Shown here one piece after another: positions 37,400 to 49,768 of a stretch of 59,000 bases of DNA. Position 1 is the first letter of the stretch, and each line of letters opens with the position of its first letter. Below the pieces are notes generated by a model. The model saw only the letters and a program-made list of their open reading frames with translations, did no database searches and was not told the origin of the DNA. The DNA lies in contig CM022671.1 of NCBI GenBank assembly GCA_012295275.1, forward strand, positions 32,188,427 to 32,247,426, read 5' to 3'. The position numbers were made by a program, and so were the translations under genes. This DNA is from Chrysomallon squamiferum (Eukaryota > Mollusca > Gastropoda > Neomphalida > Peltospiridae).

Positions 37400-37920
37400 T
37401 GCGCCACCCTTGATGTGTTTATGACAAGTGAATAATTGGTCACGGCATATAAATAGACACCAGCTTTTGTTGGTGTATCTGGTGCAACACACATTAAATT
37501 GGTGTTGTTGTGTATACTTTGAATTACCGGACCCAGCCCTTTGCTACTTGTTGGCATAAATCAGTGGTGAGTAGTTAGTTTGTTCACACTGTGACACTTT
37601 AAATTGTTGACACGTGAAAAGTTCTCTGCCTGAATATGGAATAATATTTCCAGCTGCTTGTCATAAAAATATCAGATAGTCAATATGGAAGTTATTCACG
37701 TCCTCGTTCTCTGTTCATTTGTTTCCATTGAGAGGCACTCGACAAAAGTTTTTATAGCTGAATTGCCAGTAAATGTGTAGCAGGCTTCAGAAAGTGTTTA
37801 GGGACAATATTTGTACAGTTCATGCAAGGTCGCTTTGCAGTGTTCCTTGTGGATGTGTTTAGTTTCCATTTCACCTAGTGAAAAGATAACCCGCTTGTGA
37901 GGCCAGTCCAATGAGCTGCA
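37400..37920. other. CNE-like block
   Basis: Balanced, complex sequence with no homopolymers and no splice-bounded frame. Confidence 0.35.
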
Positions 37921-38089
37921 GCTGTGTTCTCGTCCACACTCTTCCACTTCTGTTCTTTTTTTTTCTTTTTTTTTTTAAATTCCATGTTTTAATGTTTGCT
38001 TTGTTAAAATAAAATAAAAAAAATAAAAAAAATCTTTTGATATTTTGTGAATAATAATGACACAGAGTTGTACACAATTGTGTCTTTGA

Positions 38090-38520
38090 TTGCTACCTCA
38101 TATGGAAAATTTGCAAACATTCCAGATGTGAGGCCTTTTATTTTTTGACCCCTTCTTCTTTGCACAAGATTACCATGATTGCTTTTATAGCACTGTGGGC
38201 CCTTTAAGAATCTTCCAACACCATTACATTTGTGACGGAGCACACTGAGGTCTGATGAATGCATCTAACTGCTATCAATTTTCTTTGCTACTTTAATCAT
38301 TTATGAAAGGCCCCTGATATTTAGTCATGTTACATTCTGTGCCAAGCTCACAATGAGGCACAGTTCGATATCTGCTGCAGTCACCCTCATAAATTGAGGT
38401 TTATGATATCAGAGCACAGCTATTGGGCTGACAAGCAATTTCTCAGCTGAAAGACTGGCTGCAGATGAGTTGAGTTCATGGCAGCCATCATGAAATTTTG
38501 ACAGTATCAGCTACGAAGCT
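38090..38520. other. CNE-like block
   Basis: Complex sequence separated from the preceding block by a T/A-rich low-complexity run (about 37955-38035). A minus-strand frame (38004-38264) extends into the low-complexity DNA and is not a convincing gene. Confidence 0.35.
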
Positions 38521-40246
38521 GAAGAGAATGTTAGGCTGAAGGCTTCTTATTTTCTATAATTTTCAAATTTTTTATTTTTTTATTTTAAAACTGTTATCCG
38601 TGTTTTGCTTGTGAGAAACTAAATAATAAATCCTTGAATAATTAAATAAAATAATAATGATAACATAATTTTTTTATTTCATTTATTGTTCAACTGCAGT
38701 CATAGATGCATTATGCATACATGAAAGCACACACTTTCACTTGTAAATTCACAAGCACATACAAATAACCAAGTGCCCCCAAAAAATATAATAACAATAT
38801 TTAAATAAATAATAGTAATAAAAGAAGAAAAAAAAGAAAGAGAGAAAAGAACTTGAGTATTTTATTCTTTTATTTTATTATATTTTAAAAAAATTGAAAA
38901 CGACATAAAGCCATTACCTTTTCAGTCTGATAAATGGCAACACATCAGGTTATCTTTCTGCTCATCAGTTTTTAAGCATTCTGTTTTTCAACCAATATCA
39001 ATCAGTGAAATGGGATTGTATTTTTTGTTTCTTTTCTCTTGGTGATTTATCAGAATTCCACATCAAAGTTTGCCATGTGATGCTTGGAGTTTTTGAATCA
39101 AAAAATAATACATGTAAGTTGCCACCTTGACAGATATAACATGGCTCTGTGGTATCTCCCAGGATCAGTTTTAGATTTCGTAACAGCTGCCGAAACCAGC
39201 TAGTTTATCTGACAGTGTTTCAGTTTACTGTTATTATAAATAGAACAGAGATAATACTTTTTCATTCTTCTTTTTTTCAAAAAAAATTTCTATTAATACA
39301 TTTTTAATTAGAAATTTTGTTAAATGAATGCATGCATGTGTTAGTGTGTAAAACTAGCAAAAATGTGTAGATCTTTGTGCATGTGCTTGTGCATGTGCAT
39401 GTGTGAACATGTATAGCAACTGGTGAGGTGCAACAAGTGAGGTGGCATTATGTTTGCTCATTGGAAACCTGTTTTAATTTCGTCAAGCCTGGATTGCTCT
39501 GTATTCAGCTGTATCACATTCTGCACATGTGTGACATAAAATGCGTTTTTATAGCTGCAACATGTTCATCTGATTAATCTGGACAGTTGGTATTGATTCA
39601 GTGGTAGAGCTGGAAGAAAAATAAAAAGGACAAAATAGATAAAATTTATTGCATTTAAACAGTTCAAACAGTAAAACACCATGTATCTACAGCATGCTGG
39701 TGAAATTTGAATCATCTGTGTTGTTTCCTTAGAACAGAAAATTTGTCAAATATTTATTTATTTATTTTTTATTTTATTATTTTTTTGTGGGTTTTTTTTT
39801 CATTTCTTATTTATGATCATTTTTAAAAAGAATTATTTATTATTTTGTTTTATTTTTATTTTTATTGGGTTTTTTTTTGGTTTGTCATCTGTAAAGTAGT
39901 AAACAGAATTTTATTGATTTATTTTTTCACCTATAATCAAGAAACCAGCAGTATAATTACTTTAAATCTCCTGCGATTTAATTTCCAAGTTCATTTTCTA
40001 CATTTTTTTTGTTTAAAAAAATGTTTTATATAAATAGACTGCAAAGCAGGACTACAGTATCATTAAGTACATATTTTTTGAATTTTCTCACTTATTTGTT
40101 TCTTAAATTATTATTAATTTTTTTTTATCTTAAATATTAAATTTATATTGGTTAAGGAAAGGAAATTTTCTTTTAAAATTATTCCACCAAATCACTGAAC
40201 AATAATAATACTTTAATTTTGCTTTTTTAAATACTTAATTATATTA

Positions 40247-40320
40247 ATATTAAAAAAAAAAAAAATAATAATAAAAAAATTAAAAAATTAAAAATTAAAA
40301 AAAAAATTAAAAATTAATCT
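40247..40320. repeat. A-tract/TTAAAAA low-complexity repeat
   Basis: An A14 run is followed by AAT units and several TTAAAAA units, the only long purine-rich A-tract cluster on the + strand in this area. It could produce intrinsically curved DNA. Confidence 0.75.
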
Positions 40321-40929
40321 TTCAAACTAATATGCATCTGTGATCTGGTTAGATGACAGTTATGATTCTATAAATTATTTCATAACTGTTTTATTATTAT
40401 TAATGTTAGAAATGTTTCTGTTATGCTGTTACTGCATTGCTGTTATCTTTTCTATTAATAAAATGTTAAAAAATAATAATAAATAAATAAAAAATGAAGT
40501 AACCATAGCAATTAAAAGAAAAGATTATTAATACCACAACCAACTATTACTGTTAATAATTCCATTGCTCCTGCTGCTACCACTACCACCATTAACTACT
40601 ATAACTGCTCCTACTGCTACTAACAGTAATGTTCATATAATATTAGCCTCACTAGAAAAAGATAATGGAAAATGACTCATGACAGTGTTAAAACAAAGGC
40701 CGTTATAATTGTATTTTCTCATCATTCTTGTTTATCTTCCATAAATTGTTAATACATTAAAATGTGACTTTAATAATTGATACAAACCCATGTTATGTTT
40801 TCTGCTGGTAATTACCTTGTACTGTTAATTAGGGCATTGGATGTGGGAACACACAGATCAGATTAAACTGCCAATCTCAAAGGATTACTTAAAATGTTTT
40901 ATAGCCTAGATAATGTCAGACATTAATAT

Positions 40930-41420
40930 TTGTGGTATTTCTATTGTCTTTTTCTTCATACGGTTGCCAGGAGACCAGACTACTGATGCTTAATAATGCA
41001 TTTGTACAGATATCCCGTTTAATCACGTAAAATGGAACTAAATCTCTCTCCATGGTATTAATGACAATTCTTTACATTCAAATGAAGATGCAACCGGAAA
41101 AAGCGGAAATATTGTTCACACATTATGTCGCATTAAAAAGTCTGCATTGCTGTCCATTGGAATCAATATGCCTTTGGTCTGATAGAAAATTGTACACAAT
41201 AAACTTGACTGAATTGTGTTGACAAGTAATGGTAATTTCAAGCTCTAATCAATCCTTTTTGCAATGGTATCCAATTTCCTGCCCTGAAGACAATAATCGC
41301 CCTTCATCTACATTAATTCACGCAGATACAAGTTTCCCAATGGATGTCTAACTGTTTCAGCTTCCCGAGATAAATGGCTTATATCGAGGGATCATAAACT
41401 TCCCATAACATTTGTCAAAA
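40930..41420. other. CNE-like block
   Basis: Complex balanced sequence with GGTTGCCAGGAGACC (RFX half-site-like) at its left edge, several TAAT cores and CG dinucleotides. No coding frame is supported. Confidence 0.42.
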
Positions 41421-41811
41421 ATTAAAATGGTAATTGTTATTGTCTGGTGATGGTCTGATAGAATCTAGTGCATTAGGAAATCTGAATTCAGCAACAATTT
41501 GATTTATGCTAGTGTCAGGCACAGGGTTGATATATTTTTTACTGGTTTCATTTTAATACTTTGAAATTTATACATGTAGACTGCAGTGTGCCATTGATCT
41601 GTGTTACAAGACTGTCAGAAGAGGGAGAACAAAAATATATTTATTTGTTTCTGGGTTTTTTATTTTTATTATTATATATATACTTTTTAACTCTTTCTGT
41701 TTGGAACATTATTAATTTAATGCTGCTTGAAATGATAAATTTAAGAAAAAAATATCACAATTTTTTTGACAGGTTTACTCTCCCCTGTTTAATTTATTAT
41801 TTATTTATTTA

Positions 41812-41876
41812 TTTTTTTTTTAAAAAAAAAAAAAATGTTTTTACTTTATTATTATAATTATTATTATTATTATTTT
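41812..41876. repeat. T10/A14 inverted tract and (ATT)n
   Basis: A run of T is followed directly by a run of A (junction at 41821/41822), forming a perfect snap-back hairpin. ATT units follow. Confidence 0.8.
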
Positions 41877-42469
41877 ATAATATCAGAATAATGTTTCTGG
41901 ATCTCACTGTGAATAATTATGCATTATCCTTGAGACTGATTTTGGAAATAAATTAATTCCATGTCTGTTTTCTCATACATATGGCTGATCAATATAATTG
42001 ATATTTGTGCTATGCTGAGAAATTTCTGCAGACATCAAGAACAGATGTTGAGTAAACTGGTAATTAGCTGATAAAGTGTTTGTTAGGGAGTATTTCTTCA
42101 AAATATATTTGTATTTGGTTGTCTTATTCCCAAGAATGATTTTTTTTTTTTTTTAAACTATTTTTGTTTAGGAAGAGAAATTAAATTGTAAGTTCTTCAA
42201 AGCATAGAAGAATTAAGAATGTTGTATCTTTAAAAGAAATGAAAAAAAATCAAATATATTCTTGGTAATAACAATGTAAGAAAAGCTTTGTGTGATAGTT
42301 TCAGTTAAATGGAACACTCTGGTCAAGGTTACTTGTTGTTTTGTTCAGATTATGTTATTTTAATGAGTAACTTGCCTGCTGAACAGAATTTTTATGAGCC
42401 TTTTTTTTTTCTTCTTTTTTCTTTTTTTTTCATCATGCCTCTTTTCATTGGTGTCTGAAATTGGTCTCT

Positions 42470-43000
42470 AATAAAATCAGGCATGCACATTGATGTTATT
42501 ACATGTTTAAAAGCATCACAATACGAGTGGATTATGCATCATAATTTCACCATTAACTTGATTACAATTTCTGAGTGATCATAAAACCCAGCTCTAAACA
42601 AACCGAGCATTTAAAATCCTATTCTGCTTACAGGGCAGCGCTTTGAAGCAGTGCTAGGAGGCGAAAATCCCTCATTAACTTGCGTAGCTATTCAGCCAGC
42701 TGAATTGCAGTGTTGTCAGCCTAAATTTATTTATTACGAGAATAATCATCTCCGATAATACATTTATTAAAGTAATTGATCCATTATCTCCCTTGCCCGT
42801 GTTGCTGTGTACTCGGAATATTTTCGTAAGTGGATTCAGCATGGCTGCGAACAAAGGTTCGTGTTGCGAATCGATTGTCTTGTTACTCACACAAGAACTG
42901 AATCAATACCTCAGTATAGAAGGAACTCTGTGGTGTCCAAATCGTCCAGCTCAGACAAATAGACTAACCAGAGCTAAAATAAGATACTAAATTACCTAGA
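42470..43000. other. CNE-like block
   Basis: Balanced sequence with ATTCAGC-CA-GCTGAAT (exact 7-nt inverted arms, near 42690) and several CG-containing motifs. Overlapping open frames on the two strands (about 65-71 codons) suggest absence of stops through composition rather than a gene. Confidence 0.42.
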
Positions 43001-43401
43001 TGAATGGACTGGATGTTTCAATTGTCTACAACGTATAAATAGTCACGGTAATAATTTGTCTACATTTTAGAAACTTTTTTGAAATATCTGAAGCAAATCC
43101 TTTTCTTTTATAGTCAGATGTTATTTTTAATGAAATGTTAAATTCATGAGATACCATTATTATTAGTCTGTCAAATTTAAATAAACAGTATTTTCATCAG
43201 GTTTAGATAATTAAGACAATCTAAATGGGAAGTTTGAATTTAATATTAATAATTTTTAATTAAACTATTATACCACTAATAAAATGGGCACCATATATAT
43301 GTTTTACAATTTAATATGTATCAATAATAAACAATTTTGAACATTTTAATCAAAAAAATATATATTAAAAAAATCTTACTGACTTCTTACTGTACTACTG
43401 T

Positions 43402-43440
43402 GTGTGTATATATATATATATATATAGTATATATATAATT
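43402..43440. repeat. (GT)n(TA)n microsatellite
   Basis: TGTGTG passes into about 12 TA repeats. Confidence 0.85.
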
Positions 43441-44329
43441 AGAATAAAAATTAAAATATTAGTCTTAAACATTTTATGTAATTTAAAAAGACTAAACTAT
43501 CTATTGTGCATAAACCAGCAAAAAGAAATAATAAATTATTTTTATAGGATGAATCAGTTTGTCTAAATTCAATGGTATGATTGTATCAGTTGTCAACACC
43601 AATTGAATTAGATGATATAATTTTAATCCTTTAGAGTCTTGTACATAATTAAATTGGAATTTACCTTTTTCAGATAAGAAGAAGAAAAAGAGAAATTCTC
43701 ATCTGTTTTGCTAAAGTTTTTTTTTTTTAAATTCCATTTAGTGGGAGAAAAAAATATTGGTCTTGGATTTATTAGTTTAATACATGAATGACAGATCATT
43801 TTAATAAGGTTTTTAAAATATATTTTAAAATTTTCATTGGTGTTTATTTTATTTTGTTTTTTTTTAATATTCTTCATATATATATAAACAATATTAAAAA
43901 ATATATATATATATAAAAATAATATTAATAACGTAAAGTAACAATAAATTTTACAATTTTTTTTTTATCACAAGAATTTGTGCTTGACATAGGTCTGTAT
44001 CTATGAATTTATGCATATAACTATAATTGTAGATTTGGACAGTAATGTGAAAAACAAATAAAAGCATTAACTGCGATCAGCTGTTAAAAAATAGCTCTAC
44101 CTTTTTTTCAGAAAGAGTTTAGTCAGACATTTGAAGGAAAAAAGACGTTGCAGAAGTCTGTGTCATGCTTGTATTGATTTCTGTCTTGCCCTCTGTGTGC
44201 AGTGTGTAGATGGATCTCACTGGAATACAGGAAAATTGGTTAAATGTATTAAATTATCCCCTCGATGGTGTGGTGTTTTTGTAATTTTCCAGTTTGTGCT
44301 CATGGTGTTAAGCTTCAATTTAGAATATT

Positions 44330-44950
44330 GAACTAAACCTGGGGCCAAGAAAGCGTAAAGATCTCGTAGCCATCAATTTGGCACTCCCTTGGGCTTTGGC
44401 CATTGTTAGAAGTGTATTGCTACACTTTCTTGATATTATCCCTTGTCGACTCCTGAGGCAATCTCATTGATATTGCTGGCCACAAAATCTCCCATGATTC
44501 TCTTTCTTAGATTTTAATGGCTTGATCATGTTGATAGATCCCTTGCTGCTGGATGCAATCTTGTTACTCGGATGGGTCACAATGTGGGCTGTGGTCTGAA
44601 CTGCAGTGCACTTGGCCATGTTGAGAAATCCCTCATCTGTCTCGATTGCTAGCATCGGTTTGCCAGCATTGGCCTCCTTTTGCTTTGGGGAGCTTTCGTA
44701 GATCTGGCATGGAAATTACCGACACATAATTTCATTATTTGTAATGGAGGAAGCTCGTCGCAGATATGTGTCTGTGAATTGATGAAGCTTTTCTCTGTCA
44801 ATTCAAATTTGATTTGCCGTGGTATTAAGTGGAGCCTAGCAGCTCTTTACCTGATCAGGGTCTGGAATATGGTTGAATCTTGGATCAAGTTCCTAACATT
44901 CACTTGATTACTCGAGATTCTCTTGCACACAGTTACACAGGGTGTGGGAA
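44330..44950 (-). pseudogene. Possible decayed coding sequence, unknown family
   Basis: Reading the minus strand from about 44950 down to 44330 gives about 200 codons of ordinary amino-acid composition, broken by only two in-frame stops (TAA at 44847-44849; TGA just after the codons ending near 44464) and one frame change. The frame change coincides with a 14-nt imperfect tandem duplication (ATGCTGGCAAACCG / ATGCTAGCAATCGA on the minus strand), and removal of one copy would bring the two frames into register. That pattern suggests a broken coding sequence, for example a retrocopy or transposon fragment. I recognise no domain. The alternative is a CNE-like block whose balanced composition makes stops rare; + strand frames of 66 and 75 codons in the same area support that caution. 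Confidence 0.28.
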
Positions 44951-45184
44951 AGCAATTTTATAAAACAGACAAGTTAACAAAATAAAGGAAAATACTAAAG
45001 GCTGATAGGTTTCAGTTATGATCCTATTTCTTGCTTTTTGTTTTTAAATTGACCATTTAAAGAAATAAGGAAGTGTACATGTATGTATTCTGACATATAG
45101 ATAGGACAATTATGCAAAATTCCATTCCAGTTCTTAAACCACATTTATGAGTCATACATTCTTTCCTTCTTTCAAAATAACACA

Positions 45185-45188
<4 letters not shown>

Positions 45189-45254
<66 letters not shown>
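45189..45254. repeat. (CT)n microsatellite
   Basis: About 32 uninterrupted CT repeats, followed by interrupted pyrimidine-rich sequence. Confidence 0.92.
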
Positions 45255-45258
<4 letters not shown>

Positions 45259-45553
45259 CTCTTCTCTATCTCTCAATTCCATATTTATTTTTTCTTTCTA
45301 TTTTTATTTTTTTTCTATCCATCTCTTCTTTCTCTGTGTTACTATGCCAATGATTTCCTGCCAAATACATTAGTGGTTTATGTGTTAATTACCATGCTAG
45401 AAATCGTCAGCTGAAGGTTACCATTCAATATTTGTTACATGTAGAGTTGTGTTGAGATAATGACAGGGTTGTTATTTCTTGATGGAACAAGGTAACCCCC
45501 AAGGCAGATGTTATCTGAGAGGCCTCATTGTCAAGTTCAGCTCAGCATGGCAG

Positions 45554-45555
<2 letters not shown>

Positions 45556-45590
<35 letters not shown>
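45556..45590. repeat. T35 tract
   Basis: Thirty-five consecutive T. Read on the minus strand, unique sequence (45700 to 45591) ends in A35, which is compatible with a minus-strand retroposon tail; no element body is recognised. Confidence 0.9.
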
Positions 45591-45591
<1 letters not shown>

Positions 45592-47299
45592 TATCCCAGC
45601 TAATAGCCTGGTTTGGTAGTATTGCTCCCCCTTTAAGATACTCAAACTATATATCTGATAATGATAGCAAGACTTGAACAAAAGAAAATACACACTGACT
45701 ATCAGTTTGTGCTGAGATCAAGGTATGTATGTGTGCATGAATGTGTCGAGTTTGTGTTTATTTGATTTACTTTTTTTATTTTTTTTATTTTATATATACA
45801 TAAGATTATTATTATGTGAATTTAAAACACACATAAACAGAATATAACATTTTTAAAACAGATGATAATAGAATAAACATTACTATATTTGTTTGAAAAT
45901 TGGGCAGGCATATAAAATGTAATTTTTAAGAAAATATTAAATTTACTTAGTAATAGTGAACACAGAAGTAATTGTTTCTAAAGTTTAACAGCAGATATTT
46001 GTTTTCTACATTTATTATATATGATTTTATTATTTTTTATTTATTTATTTATTAATTTATTAATTTATTTTTATTTTACAAATTATCTACATACGAGAAC
46101 ATTAATGTCTGTCACTGCTGATGTTTCATCACACTAATAATCTACCAACATTAACAGAACCTTTTCTCCTTGCCTCCAGTCATGCTGTACTTCTTGTTAT
46201 TTCAGTGAGAATCTACTATTTATTATTTGTGTCAAAACAAGATTATTTGGAAAGGTTGAAAAGGCATTGGCTCTTAGTTTTTACAGCTTTGCACCAAAGT
46301 TTATTGTTGTGAGCGGATGCAGGTGTCAACAGCAACATGGTGCACCTCATTAAGTATTTGGTTGGCAGGGTGTATGAGTGGATTGATGTCATGAATGATT
46401 TCTTTTTTCTTTTCTTTTTTTTTTTTTTTTTTTAAATTGAAGGAATTGATGAGTACAATGGATTCAAAATCATGAAATTTTAGGGGAAGGAATGGAATGT
46501 TTTGTTGAGTTGAAGGAATGGATGTATAGTCGTTTCAGAATCTTGAAATGTTCTGTTAAATTCCGGAAATGGATTAAGGGGGTCTTGAAATTTTGAAATG
46601 TTTTATTAATTTGATAATGGTTCTTAAATTGTTTTTGTCAGATGATAATGGTGGACAGGATACAAAAGATAAATATAAAAGATTCTAATTTTTGAAAAAT
46701 TTAATTTCTGTGTTACTGTTTCAGTCTAGAAATATTATATTAAATATTTGAGAAGGGAAATTCTCAGAGTGTACACATTTCACATATTGATGAAGTTTTT
46801 AGGAGGACTGCATGCATTAAAAACACAATACAGACCTACATTTAGCAAACTGGTTTATTGCTGGTACAAAAAATATCAGTTTGCTCCATGCTTAGCAAAT
46901 ATCTATTTTAAATCAGCACTTAGTAACATTTTCAGCTGTGTTTAATTTTGCTGACCTGCTAAAATTAGATAGGAACATTTTTTTTTTACAGTAATTCAAT
47001 ATCAAGCAAAAAAACATTACAAAAACAAATTAAATAAACTTTTTCTTTATTTCCTGTTATTATTTATTTATTTATTTATTTTTAAAATTATTAACAATAT
47101 TTTCTTGTTGGATATGTTCTCAAATTATTTATGTCTTTTGTTAAAAATAGGAATTTTTCTCAATGCTTGTGTTATTTGAAAATGTCTTTCTATATTATTT
47201 TTTTTTATACTATATTTTAATATTTTATCGATTCAAAATGTAACATAACCCTCAAAGGCTATTAAATATATGAATATCTATTACAGTCTGATAAAATGT

Positions 47300-47760
47300 C
47301 ACATGTGAATATTAACTGAAGGCAAGAGAATTTTCTCTGTCAAAAGCTGCATTGATATTCAGTGTGCTGTGTTGGATGTCATTTAAAACGTTTTATCAAG
47401 AGAAATTTCCCTGGTATACTTGTTATCTCAACTAGCAATGTTATTCCCATATTTGTCTAGATAACACCATGTCTAGTGCTGATTTCAGCTTAATGTCAAT
47501 TCATGGCTCTGTCGATTGCTGTTTTATGATCAAGTGCATTAAAGCTGGGACAAGCATTCTCAGTGTTGCTGGTGGGCTTTTCAAATTTGTGAATGATGGC
47601 CCATTGAATCTGTCAGCCCGGCCCTTGTAACTTCTCAATCCCTTCAATACAAGACAGATTTTGTTTTCCCAACGTTTTTCAGGCTAACAATTGAGGGTTA
47701 CTATTCTAGGATCAAAGATCTCTTAACCCAGTGTTGTTGTTTCAGAATACCACTGTTCCT
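47300..47760. other. CNE-like block upstream of candidate promoter
   Basis: Complex, balanced sequence with no splice-bounded frame. Its position 300-700 bases upstream of the candidate first exon could make it part of a proximal regulatory region. Confidence 0.35.
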
Positions 47761-47799
47761 GATTTGCTAGGATATATTTTTTTCCCCCCTTTTTTTTCT

Positions 47800-48060
47800 G
47801 TTAAGCTGCTGGTTGGCCAGTGATCTTGCACACCGTGCTGCTAGACTGAGCACAAATGAACAGCATTTTGTGAGCGTTGGTTTATTCCCATTGAAAGAAC
47901 AGCCTGTGGTGAGACGGCTACAGACAGCTTCGTGCAGTCAAGTGCGAGGATCGCTTGTGTGGTACAGCCCCGGATTCAATGAAAACACTGAATACCTTTG
48001 GGATAGTGTCAAAGCAGCTGCTTAAACACACCAGTCAGCCGGCAGCCATTTTGTTGTGGC
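47800..48060 (+). promoter_or_regulatory. Candidate internal TATA-less promoter
   Basis: Composition rises here to clearly balanced with several CG dinucleotides (for example near 47883-47970 and 48041), in contrast to the surrounding AT-rich intron. GCCATTTT at 48045-48052 on the + strand is the inverted form of the YY1 core AAnATGGC, which in TATA-less metazoan promoters often sits at the start site. No TATA box is evident. The 70-codon frame at 47813-48025 has no recognisable product. The call depends on the donor at 48485. Confidence 0.38.
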
Positions 48061-48484
48061 AGTTGAGAGGAAGAGAAGACGACTAAAGGTTTCCCTTCAC
48101 TGTGTCTTTACTGGGAGTTTTTCAGAAAAAAGGAAAGAAACGGGGAAAAAAACAAAAAAGCTTGTGATTATTATTCTCTGTGGATCAGTTAATGTTTTTC
48201 ACGAGTTGGTGCTGTACTGGTGTTATTGATATTTGTCACTTTCTCACAAAAGGAATTATGTTTGCTTTGCTAGAAACGGTTTTGTTGGATTAGATTTTTA
48301 TTTTCTCTTTCTCTGTCTGTGTGTTGGCAGTGTTTGGTAGCAGCACTCGCTGTGTGTCGTGTGTGATTCATTGCAAGTATTGACCAAGGCTTCTCTTTAT
48401 TCTGCGGCTGATATTTGTAGTTGTGGATTTTTTCATTAATACATAATTTAGGTTCTTTGACAAGGAAGCACTTTCCATTACAAG
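48045..48484 (+). other. Candidate noncoding first exon (internal transcription start)
   Basis: A stretch of about 440 bases ends ATTACAAG followed by GTGAGT, a near-perfect donor, at 48485. No plausible acceptor or open frame precedes the donor, so a coding internal exon is unlikely; a 5' UTR exon starting near the YY1-like motif at 48045 fits better. A small upstream frame begins at an ATG near 48192 and runs about 33 codons. If real, it would splice into downstream exons of the AUTS2-family gene and give a protein lacking the N-terminal segment. The exact start is unknown. Confidence 0.35.
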
Positions 48485-48631
48485 GTGAGTTAAATTTGTA
48501 ATTGCTAAAATTAGCTTCTCATGTTGAATTATTAACATGAATAGAGCAGGATTACAAGGAAACTGGGATATTTATTACAGTTACATTAATACATACTCTG
48601 ATCCATTAATCTAGAGGCCTCCTGCTACTGT

Positions 48632-48910
48632 ATCATTGTAACTTGCTTAATATATACTATTAAATTCCATTCTAGTTAGGCTGATATGTACTTTGATATA
48701 TGTACCATTGTAATTAGATTCATAAATATTTGATATATCACTGTTGTTAGATTTAATATATTACATTCAGAATTAGGTGGATATATATTTTTATATAATT
48801 ATATATATGTCTCATTCTAGGTTAATATATATCTAGATGTGTCATTGTGTATAAATTCATGTATTTCAATGTTCCATTGTAATTAGGTTGATACACTTAA
48901 TATATTATTG
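48632..48910. repeat. Degenerate tandem repeat, about 7 units
   Basis: Variants of CCATTGTAATTAGGTTGATA followed by ATATAT-rich spacers recur about seven times with units of about 25-60 nt. It begins about 150 bases after the candidate first exon. It resembles in style, but not in motif, the array at 33631-34096. Confidence 0.6.
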
Positions 48911-49730
48911 AGGTTGATTACTGGGTTTTTTAAATTCAACAAATGAAGATAAATTAATGAAGTGCCTTGAACAACAGTGATGATAATCATCATCTTCATG
49001 TTATTATTATTATTATTATTATTATTAATTTGTCACATTCACTGCACCAGATAAATTTTCTTTTATTTTAGAAGGAAATCATTATAGTTTTTAAGTAATC
49101 ATCTCGGTTATCATGCATCTTTTTATGTGTTTTGTTTGTTTTTTCAAAACTGTATTTATTAAGTGTAAAGAGTAATATTTTATTGTTACCTCTTCGATAT
49201 CATTCTAGTAAATAATACATATTTAGCCCCATCTTTTTTATTTCCAAACATTTTATTTTATATATAAATATTCAATTATTATTATTATTATGAATTAGAA
49301 AACAGAAATTAATTCAAGTAGGTCTTGCATAGTTCAAATGCAATGAAGTGAATTTTGAAAATATATAGATACATTTTTTTTTAAAACTATGAATTTCACA
49401 AAACTGAAAAGGGCATTGAACAGCAAGATGTATTAATTATTCATATGAAATTGTTTCTGCACCAACTGTACGCCTTCTTGCACATGAAACATTAATCAGT
49501 GGCTCTAGACACAGCCAAGAATAATACACAGAAAATGAATAAAATAGAAGAAAATATTTATAGTGCAAGAAAATTAATAACAATCATAAAAATAAAAATA
49601 AAGCAGACAGTAAAAAAAAAACTAATCACTGAAAATTTATCACATCATTTCAGAACTGAAAAATGGGAATTTAAATAGTTTGTGGTTTAAAAGGTTTTTG
49701 TTGTTGTTGTTGTTGTTAGTGGTTTTATAC

Positions 49731-49733
<3 letters not shown>

Positions 49734-49767
<34 letters not shown>
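49734..49767. repeat. T34 tract
   Basis: Thirty-four consecutive T, preceded at about 49700 by a (GTT)n run. Confidence 0.9.

Positions 49768-49768
<1 letters not shown>

Noticed and set aside
44112-44180. Exon-like segment after the strong acceptor CTTTTTTTCAG (starts K-E-F-S-Q-T-F-E).
   Set aside because: The frame is stopped after 21 codons with no consensus donor and no AUTS2 resemblance.
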